Shown piece by piece: positions 26,713 through 35,940 of a DNA stretch of 64,000 nt. The translations under genes and the position numbers were made by a program. Under the pieces are notes generated by a model, which saw only the letters and a program-made list of their open reading frames with translations, was not told the DNA's origin and made no database searches. Positions within the stretch are counted from its first letter, which is position 1. The number at the start of each line of letters is the position of its first letter. This stretch comes from Sphingobacterium prati (GTDB taxonomy: Bacteria; Bacteroidota; Bacteroidia; Sphingobacteriales; Sphingobacteriaceae), in NCBI RefSeq assembly GCF_013167215.1, contig NZ_JABJWY010000032.1, positions 244,249-308,248 of the forward strand, read 5' to 3'.

Positions 26713-27432
26713 ATGGACAATTTCATCAGTGACATTTCAGGGCAACAATTTCCTTTGGAACAACGTATTTTGGGCGCTTCCATTCGACAGCCTATTTTTA
26801 AATTGATACGGAAGGAATATCCCAATTTTGCGAAAGATAAATATATTGCTGCCACCGAACTGACCAGGTTTAAAGAAGCCTATATTACGGAATTTTTGAA
26901 AGATGAATCTGGACAGCTGAGCCAACTGGATCTACAAGTGCTACAGAGCTTTAAAGACAACAAGGTCATTAGTGCAAGTATGGATAGCGGGGCATCTGTA
27001 GCGGCCTCTGTAGGTGAGCGGATAGCGGATAAAGTTGCTGAGTTTGGTGGGAGCTGGGCGTTTATTATTTCGTTCGTTGTATTTTTGCTGATCTGGATTG
27101 CGGCCAATGCATATTGGTTCAACAATAAAGGTTTTGACCCCTACCCATTTATTTTGCTTAATCTCATTTTGTCTTGTGTGGCCGCTTTTCAGGCTCCAGT
27201 CATTATGATGAGCCAAAATAGGGAGGAGGCCAAGGATCGTGAACGAGCCCGGAATGATTATTTGATTAACCTGAAGGCTGAGCTTGAAATCAGGGAATTA
27301 CATGAGAAAATCGACCATCTTATTATTCGCAAAGAACAGGAACTTGTAGATGTACAGCGTGATCAAGTAGAAAAGCTGGGTTTTCTGCTGAAAAAAATGG
27401 AAAAAATAGAAGAAGTTTTTAAAAGCAAATGA
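26713..27432 (+). CDS. DUF1003 domain-containing membrane protein
   Basis: A 239-residue protein. The DUF1003 core covers about residues 90-200, with two membrane helices (AFIISFVVFLLIWIAANAYWF and FILLNLILSCVAAFQAPVIM) followed by the conserved MMSQNREEAKDRERARNDY and a coiled coil to the C-terminus (ELEIRELHEKIDHL). Its molecular function is unknown. Its last four bases overlap the start of the ArfB-like gene (ATGA), so the two are translationally coupled. Confidence 0.88.
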   Translation: MDNFISDISGQQFPLEQRILGASIRQPIFKLIRKEYPNFAKDKYIAATELTRFKEAYITEFLKDESGQLSQLDLQVLQSFKDNKVISASMDSGASVAASVGERIADKVAEFGGSWAFIISFVVFLLIWIAANAYWFNNKGFDPYPFILLNLILSCVAAFQAPVIMMSQNREEAKDRERARNDYLINLKAELEIRELHEKIDHLIIRKEQELVDVQRDQVEKLGFLLKKMEKIEEVFKSK

Positions 27433-27833
27433 ATATAACAGGATTAATAGGGGAGCTGACGTTTAAATTTTCACGGTCCGGCGGGGCGGGCGGGCAGCAT
27501 GTCAATAAAGTGTCGTCCAAGGTTACCCTGCAATGGGATGTGGCTAGTTCTGCAGTTTTTTCTGCGGAAGAAAAAGCTGTGGTGGCTGAAAAGCTCTCAA
27601 ATCGTATCAACAAAGAAGGCATCTTGCAGCTGGAATCTGATGTAGACCGCTCTCAGGCGCGCAATAAGGAAATCGCCATTGATCGTTTTCTCCGTCTGAT
27701 AAAAGATGCACTTGTCCCTACTAAGCCAAGAAAAAAAACCAAAATACCCTATTCTAGTGTATTGAAAAGATTAGACCGAAAAAAGCAGCAATCACAGTTG
27801 AAAGCTTCCCGCAGACCGAATTTGGACGACTAA
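27429..27833 (+). CDS. ArfB/ICT1-like aminoacyl-tRNA hydrolase
   Basis: A 134-residue release factor-like protein with the GGQ motif at residues 21-23 (GGAGGQHVNKVSSKV) and a basic C-terminal tail (RKKTKIPYSSVLKRLDRKK, then KASRRPN) that in ArfB reaches into an empty mRNA channel to rescue stalled ribosomes. No codon-recognition domain is present, so it is not a normal release factor. It overlaps the DUF1003 gene by 4 bases. Confidence 0.9.
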   Translation: MNITGLIGELTFKFSRSGGAGGQHVNKVSSKVTLQWDVASSAVFSAEEKAVVAEKLSNRINKEGILQLESDVDRSQARNKEIAIDRFLRLIKDALVPTKPRKKTKIPYSSVLKRLDRKKQQSQLKASRRPNLDD

Positions 27834-27889
27834 TCTGTGATAAAATAGTAATTAGAATAATTTTATTAATCTGATTGTCAGTTAATTGT

Positions 27890-27958
27890 GTATATAACTA
27901 AAGAAATAGTTGTAAAACTATTTATTTAGTTATATACTTGTATTGTAATCGATTACAA
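27890..27958 (+). promoter_or_regulatory. Promoter and dyad operators of the BlaI/M56 operon
   Basis: A 22-bp inverted repeat with one mismatch (arms 27890-27911 and 27916-27937, 4-base spacer). Each arm contains AACTA-N6-TAGTT, itself a dyad. A promoter lies within: TTG 27910-27912, 20-base spacer, TATACTTG 27933-27940. A second, perfect 16-bp palindrome TTGTAATCGATTACAA follows at 27943-27958. A BlaI-type repressor bound here would cover the promoter. Confidence 0.7.
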
Positions 27959-27981
27959 CAGTACTGTTAATATAAGGAGTT

Positions 27982-28350
27982 ATGGAAGATTTTAAGGAAT
28001 TGACTAAAGCAGAAGAACAAATCATGCAGGAGCTTTGGGATATGGAACGTGGTTTTGTCAAAGATATCATTGACAGACTACCGGAGCCAAAACCTGCTTA
28101 CAATACAGTTTCAACGATAGTGCGTATTCTCGAAACCAAGGGTTTTGTGTCGCATGAGTCTTTTGGTAAAAGTCATCAGTATTTACCAAAGATTTCAAAA
28201 GAGGAATATAAAAAAGGAATCACTGGTAAGTTGTTGAATAATTATTTTGATAATTCTCCCAAAAGTATGCTTTCTTATTTTTTGGAAGAAAATAAATTGG
28301 ATGTGAAAGAATTAGATGATATTCTTTCAATCATCCGACAAAATAAATAA
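27982..28350 (+). CDS. BlaI/MecI/CopY family transcriptional repressor
   Basis: A 122-residue winged-helix repressor. The N-terminal DNA-binding domain runs LTKAEEQIMQELWDMERGFVKDI, with the recognition helix near PAYNTVSTIVRILETKGFV, followed by a C-terminal dimerisation helix. BlaI proteins are cleaved after a signal from a partner M56 membrane protease; the next gene is such a protease. An AAGGAG-like ribosome binding site precedes the ATG. The dyad operators just upstream fit autoregulation. No beta-lactamase gene is seen, so the regulated stress is open. Confidence 0.92.
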   Translation: MEDFKELTKAEEQIMQELWDMERGFVKDIIDRLPEPKPAYNTVSTIVRILETKGFVSHESFGKSHQYLPKISKEEYKKGITGKLLNNYFDNSPKSMLSYFLEENKLDVKELDDILSIIRQNK

Positions 28351-28379
28351 CAGCAACCACCTCTTATAAACTTTTGATT

Positions 28380-30419
28380 ATGATTTACTTATTGATTGTC
28401 AATGTTTCATTGATTATCAGCTTTGCGCTCTATAGGCTGATTTTTCGCAAACTCACTTTTTTCCAATGGAACCGGTTCTATTTGACCGGGATGATTCTAT
28501 TCTCGCTGTTGGCTCCAATTGGAATTTTTATCGAATTACCGAAAGCAACAATGATTCCCTATTCGATACCGGTGGTAGATTTGAGTGGCTATATGGATAT
28601 CGCTATCAGTACTCCGAAGGAGCAGCCTATTTACCTAATCGACATCCTGACGTATGTGTATTGGACGGGTGTGGCAATAGCTTGTGCTTTTTTACTATTT
28701 CGGGTGGTAGAGCTGATCCGTGCTTTACGAAATGAACATAATTATCTAAGTTTTTCATTTTTCAATAAAATTATCATTGGAGGAGCGATTAAAGACAGAA
28801 GCAGTATCGAATTGCACGAGCGTGTTCACGTCGATCAGCGACATTCTTATGATTTGCTTTTAATGGAGCTGTTGAAAATTTTCAACTGGTTTAACCCGAT
28901 TTTATATTTCTTTCAAAAGGAGTTAAAGTTCCAGCACGAATGTATAGCCGACGAAATCTGTTCGACAGACAAAGTGGCCTATGCAGAGATGCTGGTCGCT
29001 CATGCGCTGCAGGTGGATCACCTGCCATTGACGCATGAGTTTTCTAATCATTCGTTTTTAAAGAAAAGAATTATGATGTTATTTAAGAATAAATCAGCGC
29101 GGAAACACAAGTTTTTATATGTAACTATTTTACCGATGCTGTTGGTCGTAGCGGGTTCGACGCTTGTTTTTAATACCAGCAGGGCGAAGAATCTTGTTGC
29201 TGATATGGAAGGTTCAATTAGCCAGCTGGAGATCCCAGGATCAAAAGAATCGGCTACACCTGCGGAAGAGTTAGAAAAGGTACATCAGGTACCTGAATCG
29301 CAATGGATTTCAAAGACGGAGCCTGTACAATTCGAATTAGCAGGCAGTACGATGATGGGCGAAGCGGCAGGTAAACTGATCCGGCGTGATACAACGAATC
29401 CCAATGCGAATGCTATTTTTAAAGAGGTCGAAGTTGTTCCCGAACCAATTGGTGGAATGCGGAAATTTATGCTGTGGGTGGGCAGCAATTACGACTATCC
29501 GAAAGCCGCATTGGAAAATGGTGTGAATGGTATCATTGAAATTTCTTTTATTGTAGAACAGAATGGGAACTTGTCGAGTTTTGAAATCAAGAAAGATTTG
29601 GGCTACGGTACCGGTGAAGCCGCATTGAAGTTAATGAAAAGTGCAGCAAAATGGAATCCCGGCGTACAAAACGGTCGAAAAGTACGTGTGGCCTATACCT
29701 TACCTATCCTTTTAAATTTAAGGAAGGATGACAGCTCTCCAGCCAAAGCGAAAAAAGCGGTTGCTACACCAAAGCTTGGCATCGATGGCTTGAGCAGCTG
29801 GTTTGCCAAAAATTTTAAAATGCCCCGGAAAATATCCAGTAAAGATCTCGATCCCGTGATAGAAAGTTTTTTCACTATTAATCCCGATGGTACCATAAAG
29901 TCTCTTATTGTTAGGTCTGATCTTGGTCAGCAGTTTATTGATCAAGCGACCAAATTATTGTCTCGGTCTAAATGGGAGCCTACCTTGGTGAATGGCAATC
30001 CTGTGGCGTCTAAGGCTGCCTTTTATTTCAAATTTAACGAAGGTGGTGGTTATGTGAAAAATTATACGCGGGTGGATGTGACATCGGAGCCGATAGGAGG
30101 GATGATTGCATTACGCGATTATGTGATGAAGAATTATAATCCAAATTCGACAGGTGAAGACGGCAATGTCATTGTACAGTTTGTTGTCGAAAAAAATGGC
30201 CAACTGAATAATTTTAAAGTAATTAATACGCCGAACACTAAGGCTGGTCAGGAACTTGTAAAACTATTACAGCGCGGAGCGAAATGGAAACCAGGTATTC
30301 TTGATGGTAGTCCTGTTAAAAATCAATTTGAGCTAACGTTAAAAATAATGAAGGTGAATGGAAATCTTTATGATGTTTACCGTTGGGAAGGATTAAAGAT
30401 GCAAAACTTAAAATCGTAG
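28380..30419 (+). CDS. M56 family (BlaR1/MecR1-like) membrane metallopeptidase with three TonB-C-like domains
   Basis: A 679-residue protein. About four transmembrane segments lie in the first 250 residues, with the gluzincin motif HERVH (146-150) and HECIADE further on, the zinc site that in BlaR1 leads to cleavage of BlaI. After a linker near residue 300 come three successive TonB C-terminal-like domains (about 355-450, 465-555 and 565-660), each ending in a W-x-P-type segment such as AKWNPG, SKWEPT and AKWKPG. The start is the ATG of MIYLLIVN; a TTG two codons earlier is not preferred. It lacks the penicillin-binding sensor of BlaR1, so the ligand differs. It is co-transcribed with the BlaI-like gene. 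Confidence 0.88.
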   Translation: MIYLLIVNVSLIISFALYRLIFRKLTFFQWNRFYLTGMILFSLLAPIGIFIELPKATMIPYSIPVVDLSGYMDIAISTPKEQPIYLIDILTYVYWTGVAIACAFLLFRVVELIRALRNEHNYLSFSFFNKIIIGGAIKDRSSIELHERVHVDQRHSYDLLLMELLKIFNWFNPILYFFQKELKFQHECIADEICSTDKVAYAEMLVAHALQVDHLPLTHEFSNHSFLKKRIMMLFKNKSARKHKFLYVTILPMLLVVAGSTLVFNTSRAKNLVADMEGSISQLEIPGSKESATPAEELEKVHQVPESQWISKTEPVQFELAGSTMMGEAAGKLIRRDTTNPNANAIFKEVEVVPEPIGGMRKFMLWVGSNYDYPKAALENGVNGIIEISFIVEQNGNLSSFEIKKDLGYGTGEAALKLMKSAAKWNPGVQNGRKVRVAYTLPILLNLRKDDSSPAKAKKAVATPKLGIDGLSSWFAKNFKMPRKISSKDLDPVIESFFTINPDGTIKSLIVRSDLGQQFIDQATKLLSRSKWEPTLVNGNPVASKAAFYFKFNEGGGYVKNYTRVDVTSEPIGGMIALRDYVMKNYNPNSTGEDGNVIVQFVVEKNGQLNNFKVINTPNTKAGQELVKLLQRGAKWKPGILDGSPVKNQFELTLKIMKVNGNLYDVYRWEGLKMQNLKS

Positions 30420-30427
30420 GAGGTAGG

Positions 30428-31321
30428 ATGTTGAGAAAGGAAAGCATATTATTGTTGTTTCTTGCACTAACAGTATGTTTGGCATTGTTTTCCTGCAGAT
30501 CCTATCGGGTGGTGCCTAATGGATATAGTGTCGAAGGGGATGAATATTTCATTAATATTGATAAAGAACTTGCTGTATTTTTGGGTGACGATATTTTAAA
30601 GGAGGAAAATTGGAATGCGGGTATCGGACCGATCAATGTCAGTAAAGTCGATGCTAAATACACAAAAGTGCTCAAGCATCTAAATTATCTGGACACAGCT
30701 TATAAGGTGCTATTTACAGGACATTTGAAGGGTAAATTTAGCTATGATCTGCTAGCGGTAATGAACAATTATCCCAATGTCAAAGGTAAGAAAAATCATT
30801 TATTGGACTTGACTGCATTTCAACGAGAGGAAAACAAGGAAGGACGTTATTTCTATCGCATAGATGAATTTAAAGGACAAAAGTTATTGCATTTTGTCAT
30901 TCCGTTCAATGACAGGCTATGGCAAGAAAGGATGGTCAGCATGATATTTCTGCTTCCGGCTGATTTTAATGATATCGGCTGGGCGAAGGATATTGTGTTA
31001 TCTAATGCCTCCATGTACCGCAATCGCTATCTTTTTACACCGAGCAGGACAACGATATTATGTCAGGATGATGGAAGCCGTTCACACCTTGATTATAAAA
31101 TTCCTGAAGAAAAGATTAACAAATCTGGATATATGTTAATGAAAGCGTATGGAGATGTCGAAGGGAAGCGAACTTTGGTCGTCTATCGGTTAATGAAACC
31201 AAGAGATTTTTATGGATCCTTTGTCGTTTGTAAAGGAGATTATGAAATTCTCTATACAACGTTGCAAGGCAAAGTTGTCTGGCATACGAAAATCGATACA
31301 GAGAAAGATATTGTATTCTAG
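30428..31321 (+). CDS. Lipoprotein of unknown function
   Basis: A 297-residue protein with a lipoprotein signal peptide (LLLFLALTVCLALFSC, lipid-modified Cys about residue 22). It was not recognised beyond this: the mature part is mixed alpha/beta with many Asp, Lys and Tyr. The ATG at 30428 is preferred because AGGAGG overlaps the upstream stop; a TTG at 30383 would lie inside the M56 gene. It is the third gene of the BlaI-M56 operon, so it may be part of, or a target of, the same sensory response. A bidirectional terminator follows. Confidence 0.7.
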   Translation: MLRKESILLLFLALTVCLALFSCRSYRVVPNGYSVEGDEYFINIDKELAVFLGDDILKEENWNAGIGPINVSKVDAKYTKVLKHLNYLDTAYKVLFTGHLKGKFSYDLLAVMNNYPNVKGKKNHLLDLTAFQREENKEGRYFYRIDEFKGQKLLHFVIPFNDRLWQERMVSMIFLLPADFNDIGWAKDIVLSNASMYRNRYLFTPSRTTILCQDDGSRSHLDYKIPEEKINKSGYMLMKAYGDVEGKRTLVVYRLMKPRDFYGSFVVCKGDYEILYTTLQGKVVWHTKIDTEKDIVF

Positions 31322-31344
31322 CTGCCTATTTACAGATGATCTTG

Positions 31345-31373
31345 AAAGCCTTGGATTAATAGTCCAAGGCTTT
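31345..31373. terminator. Bidirectional terminator between the lipoprotein gene and cbpM
   Basis: An 11-bp perfect stem (31345-31355 pairing with 31363-31373) with a 7-base loop. It overlaps the stop codon of the convergent cbpM-like gene. Confidence 0.8.
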
Positions 31374-31646
31374 TAATTTATTTTTGAGTTGTAGAATCTC
31401 ATTTTGAAGTTGCTCGACCTTATCCAATAAATGGTTAGCGACTTGAATTCCCTGTGGATTTACTTCCAAGTCGTAATACAAATTGGAGAAGCGTTCCAAC
31501 TTTTTGAGTTCTTCCTCGTCGATATATTGCTCTTCCTGTTGTATGACAATATGAATGAGTCCATATTCTTCCATGGTCTGCAGAAAAGTTGTTTCAACTT
31601 TTCTGGATTGGCAGAAGTCTATAACTTTTATGAGTGTCGTTTCCAT
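31356..31646 (-). CDS. cbpM: Chaperone modulator CbpM-like protein
   Basis: A 96-residue protein with a MerR-like N-terminal half (KVIDFCQSRKVETTFLQTMEEYGLI) and a coiled-coil C-terminal part (KVEQLQNEILQLKNKL), as in CbpM, which inhibits the J-protein CbpA. It starts 4 bases after the cbpA-like stop, the expected arrangement. The name rests on context and shape as much as on sequence. Confidence 0.8.
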   Translation of the reverse strand: METTLIKVIDFCQSRKVETTFLQTMEEYGLIHIVIQQEEQYIDEEELKKLERFSNLYYDLEVNPQGIQVANHLLDKVEQLQNEILQLKNKLKALDY

Positions 31647-31650
31647 GTGA

Positions 31651-32583
31651 TTATTGCTTTAGATCCTTCAATTGTTGAAACAATGCTTTTTCCTCAGCGG
31701 ATAGGTTGCTGGGCATTTTGATATTTAGGCTTACATAAAGATCTCCAAATTCACCTTCTTTGCGATAGATTGGAAAACCTTTACCCTTGAGCCGCATTTT
31801 GGTACCATTTTGACTTTCGGGTTTGACCTTTAATTTGATCTTACCCCCAAAGGTGTCAAATGTTGCCTCGCCGCCTAAAATTGCTGTATAGAGATCCACA
31901 TCCAGTGATGTATACAGGTCATTTCCCTGACGTTTGAAAGTTGTATCGGGGGTAATATTGATGGTTATATATAGGTCGCCCTTCGGACCTCCATTGATTC
32001 CTTCGCTGCCATAGCCCTTTAATTTGATCTTCTGTCCATCTTCAACGCCTGCATGAATCGTAATACGAATACTCTTGCCATTAATATTAAAAGTTTGTTG
32101 ATGGGTAGTATAGGCCTGTTGGAGACTTAAACTCAGTTCGGCATTAAAATCCTGTCCGCGGAAAGTACTCTGCCTACCGCCACCACGGCGGCTACCAAAC
32201 ATCTGTTCGAAAAAATCAGAAAATTGGCCATCGTCAAAATTTCCGGTATACTCATAAGAACCAGCACCGCCACCAAATGGGCTACCTCCCCCTCCAAACG
32301 GATTCCCCCCACCGGATTGAGATTGCCGGTACTGCTGCGCTTTTTCATATTCTTCCCCGTGCTGCCAATGTTCGCCATATTGATCGTACTTTTTACGTTT
32401 CTCGGGATCGGATAAAACCTCGTTTGCTTCATTGACCTCCTGAAACCGTTGTTTAGCCTCATTATCATTGGGGTTGACATCAGGATGGTATTTACGCGCT
32501 AGTTTTCGATATGCTTTTTTGATATCATCTGCTGAGGCAGTCTTATCAATACCGAGCACTTTATAATAGTCTACAAATGCCAT
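31651..32583 (-). CDS. cbpA: DnaJ-type co-chaperone, CbpA-like
   Basis: A 310-residue J-domain protein. The J domain occupies residues 1-70 ([26 protein letters not shown]), followed by a Gly/Phe-rich linker (residues 85-140) and two C-terminal peptide-binding beta domains. The cysteine-rich zinc domain of DnaJ is missing, as in CbpA. It stimulates DnaK. It is co-transcribed with the cbpM-like gene. Confidence 0.92.
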   Translation of the reverse strand: MAFVDYYKVLGIDKTASADDIKKAYRKLARKYHPDVNPNDNEAKQRFQEVNEANEVLSDPEKRKKYDQYGEHWQHGEEYEKAQQYRQSQSGGGNPFGGGGSPFGGGAGSYEYTGNFDDGQFSDFFEQMFGSRRGGGRQSTFRGQDFNAELSLSLQQAYTTHQQTFNINGKSIRITIHAGVEDGQKIKLKGYGSEGINGGPKGDLYITINITPDTTFKRQGNDLYTSLDVDLYTAILGGEATFDTFGGKIKLKVKPESQNGTKMRLKGKGFPIYRKEGEFGDLYVSLNIKMPSNLSAEEKALFQQLKDLKQ

Positions 32584-32650
32584 ATCTCTTTTGCTGTGTT
32601 ATAATAAATATAACAAATTTTTAGGAGCTTTGTTCTGCATTTTGTCAAAA

Positions 32651-32687
32651 ACAAAAGGCCTAGGAATTTTATACCTAGACCTCTTTT
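32651..32687 (-). terminator. Probable terminator after the M28 peptidase gene
   Basis: An imperfect stem formed by AGG-CTAGG and CCTAG-CCT with a single mismatch and an A/T loop, flanked by AAAA and TTTT. It lies between the M28 stop and cbpA. Confidence 0.65.
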
Positions 32688-32709
32688 AGTGTGTTAAAAA
32701 GTGATGTAC

Positions 32710-34284
32710 TTATTCTTTGTGATTATCTATCACCAGACGATTTTCTCTATTGGCGATCTGCCATGCGGTAAAGAAAACCAATTTTTCACGCTTGACCATA
32801 AGGGGAAAATCGATTTTATCATATGTGTCTGCTGGTGTATGATAATCCGGATGAAGGCCTGAGAAATAAAAGATGGAAGGGATTCCTTTTTTTGCAAAAT
32901 TATAATGGTCTGATCGATAATAAAGACGCATCGGATCCTTTGGATTGTCATACATATAATCTATTTCCAACTTGGTGTTTTTATCATTTTCATCCTTATT
33001 GATGTGGTAGAGTTCAGAACTTAGTTTGTCCGAACCAATGGCATGAATGTAATCATGGTTTCCTTTGAGATGTTTGTCATCTACGCGGCCGATCATATCG
33101 ATGTTAATACAGGCGACAGTATTTGCCAGTGGAAAGATTGGATTTTCGGTGTAAAATTTTGAACCTAGTAAGCCTTTTTCTTCTGCCGCATAGGTGATAA
33201 ATAAAATGCTGCGTCTTGGGCCATTACCTGCAGCCTTTGCACGGGAAAAGCTACGCGCGAGCTCTAAGACTGCTGTCGTTCCGGAAGCATTGTCATCCGC
33301 ACCAAAGAAGATATTTCCTTTGGAATCTTTTCCATCGTGATCATAATGTCCGCCGATCACGACAATTTCATCTTTCTTGTCAGTCCCCTCCAGGTATCCC
33401 AGTATATTCGGGTCAGATAAAGGTTTTGCATTTGTGCCAAATTCAGCTTTAAAACTGGTTGTGATTGCGAAAGAATTAGCTTGTCCAGAACGGTTAATTT
33501 TGCCGACAACAGCGGCTAGATTCGTGCGCGCAATATTAAAAATATAATTTGCGGCATGATCGGTAATGTTGACCACTGGGATCATAGGGGATTTTTCAGG
33601 GGCTGGTTGGTCTATAGCCAGGTTATAACGGCCTTCGGTAGCACGGTCTCCGGCATCTTCAAGCAATTGTGATAGCTGACTGTTAACAGCGAGTACCAAT
33701 TTGGGTTTCTTCTTGAGAATTTCTTTGATTTTTTTATTTCTGCTTGTCGACCAGTCGGACGATGTTTTTTTTCCGGTGATCCATGAGGTTCCCTTGTCGT
33801 CCGTAGGTTCACCCTCATTCAATAGTAAGACAACTTTATTGGTCAGGTCTAAACCGCTGATGTCGGAATACTTTGGATCATCGATGCCATAACCAATGAA
33901 GATGATCTCATTGCTTTCAAAGAGCTTATTCTCGTTGTTACCAATAACGAAGATATCCTTACCATTTAAGAATGGTCGTTCATTGATGCTAAAGTGCTTG
34001 ACTTTAAAACTGTTGTGTATGAGCTGTAGAGGTTGTAAGTAGGATCCATTTACTGGGGCTGAAAGGCCGTATTTCTTGAACTCGTTGGCGATATAATCTG
34101 CAGCCAACTGCCCGCCTTTCTGTCCTGTTCCTCTTCCTTCAAAGTCCACGGAAGCAAGTGTTCTTAAATGCTTTTGTGTGGATTCTACTGTGATTTCATT
34201 TGCATACTTGGTGCTGACATCCTGTGCCTGAGCACAACTCACCACAGAAAACGCTACCCAAATTAGGTTATATATTTTCTTCAT
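32710..34284 (-). CDS. M28 family zinc peptidase with PA-like insert, secreted
   Basis: A 524-residue exported peptidase with a signal peptide ending near CAQAQD. An N-terminal segment, then a protease-associated-like region (about residues 90-250), then the M28 catalytic domain: GGHYDHDG, GADDNASGT, EEKGLLGSKFY, INIDMIG and SGLHPDYHTP provide the zinc ligands and catalytic Glu. It is longer than the M28 protein at 8772-9716 because of the insert and is not a recent copy of it. Substrate specificity is not visible. Confidence 0.9.
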   Translation of the reverse strand: MKKIYNLIWVAFSVVSCAQAQDVSTKYANEITVESTQKHLRTLASVDFEGRGTGQKGGQLAADYIANEFKKYGLSAPVNGSYLQPLQLIHNSFKVKHFSINERPFLNGKDIFVIGNNENKLFESNEIIFIGYGIDDPKYSDISGLDLTNKVVLLLNEGEPTDDKGTSWITGKKTSSDWSTSRNKKIKEILKKKPKLVLAVNSQLSQLLEDAGDRATEGRYNLAIDQPAPEKSPMIPVVNITDHAANYIFNIARTNLAAVVGKINRSGQANSFAITTSFKAEFGTNAKPLSDPNILGYLEGTDKKDEIVVIGGHYDHDGKDSKGNIFFGADDNASGTTAVLELARSFSRAKAAGNGPRRSILFITYAAEEKGLLGSKFYTENPIFPLANTVACINIDMIGRVDDKHLKGNHDYIHAIGSDKLSSELYHINKDENDKNTKLEIDYMYDNPKDPMRLYYRSDHYNFAKKGIPSIFYFSGLHPDYHTPADTYDKIDFPLMVKREKLVFFTAWQIANRENRLVIDNHKE

Positions 34285-34544
34285 TGTTTATTTTAGTATT
34301 TCGTATTGTAGCTTCACCTTGCAGCTAGGCCATACATTTTATTAAATAATATTGATACCAACTTTTATTCATTCAATCGATGAGCTATTCAGTCATATCC
34401 GCATTTACATACTACTACTGATGCCACATTGCGGGGGGCCCTCTTTCCTAACCGATCTTGTTTATATAAGTATACAATATAACTAAAAAAGCGGATGAAA
34501 AGTATAGTTTACCTTTCATCCGCTTCTTAAAATATGTTAATTTA
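34285..34544. other. Intergenic region before the M28 gene
   Basis: About 260 bases. It contains the rpiB terminator (34489-34525) and presumably the promoter of the M28 gene. No other structure or gene was recognised. Confidence 0.4.
34489..34525 (-). terminator. rpiB terminator
   Basis: A 12-bp stem (AAGCGGATGAAA 34489-34500 pairing with TTTCATCCGCTT 34514-34525), followed on the minus strand by a run of T. Confidence 0.8.
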
Positions 34545-34991
34545 TTAACAGCTGCAAGCTATTTTATTGACACGATTGGCATGACGACCACCTTCAAATT
34601 CGGTTGTCATAAAACTTGATACGATCTTTTTAGCTAAATCAAGGTCGATAAAACGGGCTGGGAGACATACGACATTAGCATCGTTATGTTGGCGTGCCAA
34701 CGCGGCAATTTCCTCCAGCCAACAGATTGCAGCACGGATATTCTGATGTTTATTTGCTGTGATCGCAACACCGTTTGCGCTGCCGCAAATTAATACACCA
34801 GCATCGGCTTCTTTGTTTTCCACTGCGGATGCGACGGGATGTGCAAAATCTGGGTAATCCACTGAATCTGGCGAGTTTGTCCCAAAGTCCTGAACTTCAT
34901 AGCCCAGTTCATTCAAAAAACCAACTAATGCCATTTTGTACTCAAAACCTGCATGGTCACTTCCAATCGCAATTTTCTTTACGCTGCTCAT
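34545..34991 (-). CDS. rpiB: Ribose-5-phosphate isomerase B
   Basis: A 148-residue RpiB/LacAB family enzyme that interconverts ribose 5-phosphate and ribulose 5-phosphate. IGSDHAGFEYK, the NSPDSVDYPDFA segment, the active-site loop LICGSANGVAITANK and the HDNANVVCLP-like sequence (RQHNDANVVCLPARF) are present. It follows tatC by 12 bases and is probably co-transcribed with it. Confidence 0.94.
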   Translation of the reverse strand: MSSVKKIAIGSDHAGFEYKMALVGFLNELGYEVQDFGTNSPDSVDYPDFAHPVASAVENKEADAGVLICGSANGVAITANKHQNIRAAICWLEEIAALARQHNDANVVCLPARFIDLDLAKKIVSSFMTTEFEGGRHANRVNKIACSC

Positions 34992-35003
34992 TCTATTGTT
35001 ATT

Positions 35004-35864
35004 TTATTTTTCTAATGCTAATTTTTTTCTTTTGACATCTGCTGAGACCATGATACTTACTTCATATAATAAGAACATTGGTGCTGCAACGGTCAACATC
35101 GTGATAATATCCGCAGAAGGCGTAATAACTGCAGCTATGACCAATATAATTACGGTGGCATAGCGACGGCTTGCACGCATAAATTCAGGTGTCATAATGC
35201 CTATCTTGGACAGAATAAATACCAGGATCGGAAGCAGGAAAACAATCCCACAACCTAATGTCAATGTAGCGATCGTAGATAGATAATTGTCAATGGTAAT
35301 CTGATTCACGATCTCATCACTTAAGGACACGTTCGCCAAAAAGTTAATGGATAATGGTACAACAATATAGTATCCGAAAAGTGCACCTAAAAGAAACAAC
35401 ATGGAAGAGTAAAACACAAATCCACGTGCAGAACGTCTTTCAACATCTGTCAATGCTGGTTTTACAAATAGCCAAATTTCGAATAAAAGATAGGGAAAAC
35501 CCATCATCAAAGCCATCAGAAGACAGGAGTTGATCTGGAGCATAAATTGCCCTGCTAATTCCGTATTGATAATGTTAAAAGGTATTTTCTTGACACAGAA
35601 GTCGGCTAGATTGAATGCATCTGCGGCTTTGCACATCATGCGGTAAGTCCAAAAATCGAGATTCTTTGGACCCATGATAATATCGTTGAATACGAAGTCG
35701 TAGAATGTAAACGCAATACCCGCAAAGATACAGATTGCTATAGCTGAACGAACCAAATGCCATCTTAGGACCTCAAGATGGTCAAAGAAAGACATTTCTG
35801 CTTCTATATTCTTCCCCTTATTTTTGATAGCTTGTATTAAATCTTTCGAATTTGGTGTACTCAT
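35004..35864 (-). CDS. tatC: Sec-independent protein translocase TatC
   Basis: A 286-residue membrane protein with six transmembrane helices. MSFFDHLEVLRWHLVRS is the conserved N-terminal segment that contacts twin-arginine signals, with the usual acidic residue and LR pair. FPYLLFEIWLFVKPAL and YYIVVPLSINF are family motifs. TatA/TatB are not adjacent. The Tat-type signal of the protein encoded at 22848-23828 fits an active Tat system. Confidence 0.94.
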   Translation of the reverse strand: MSTPNSKDLIQAIKNKGKNIEAEMSFFDHLEVLRWHLVRSAIAICIFAGIAFTFYDFVFNDIIMGPKNLDFWTYRMMCKAADAFNLADFCVKKIPFNIINTELAGQFMLQINSCLLMALMMGFPYLLFEIWLFVKPALTDVERRSARGFVFYSSMLFLLGALFGYYIVVPLSINFLANVSLSDEIVNQITIDNYLSTIATLTLGCGIVFLLPILVFILSKIGIMTPEFMRASRRYATVIILVIAAVITPSADIITMLTVAAPMFLLYEVSIMVSADVKRKKLALEK

Positions 35865-35881
35865 AAAAATTGTTTGGAAAC

Positions 35882-35917
35882 AAAAATACCATTCTTATTG
35901 TAAAGAATGGTATTTTT
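35882..35917 (-). terminator. Terminator after accC
   Basis: A 15-bp perfect stem (35882-35896 pairing with 35903-35917) with a 6-base loop, between accC and tatC. Confidence 0.85.
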
Positions 35918-35940
35918 TATGTATGTAAAGATAATTTTAT

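Noticed and set aside
30383..30427. TTG start for the lipoprotein gene
   Set aside because: It falls within the M56 gene and spoils the signal peptide; the ATG at 30428 has a good ribosome binding site.
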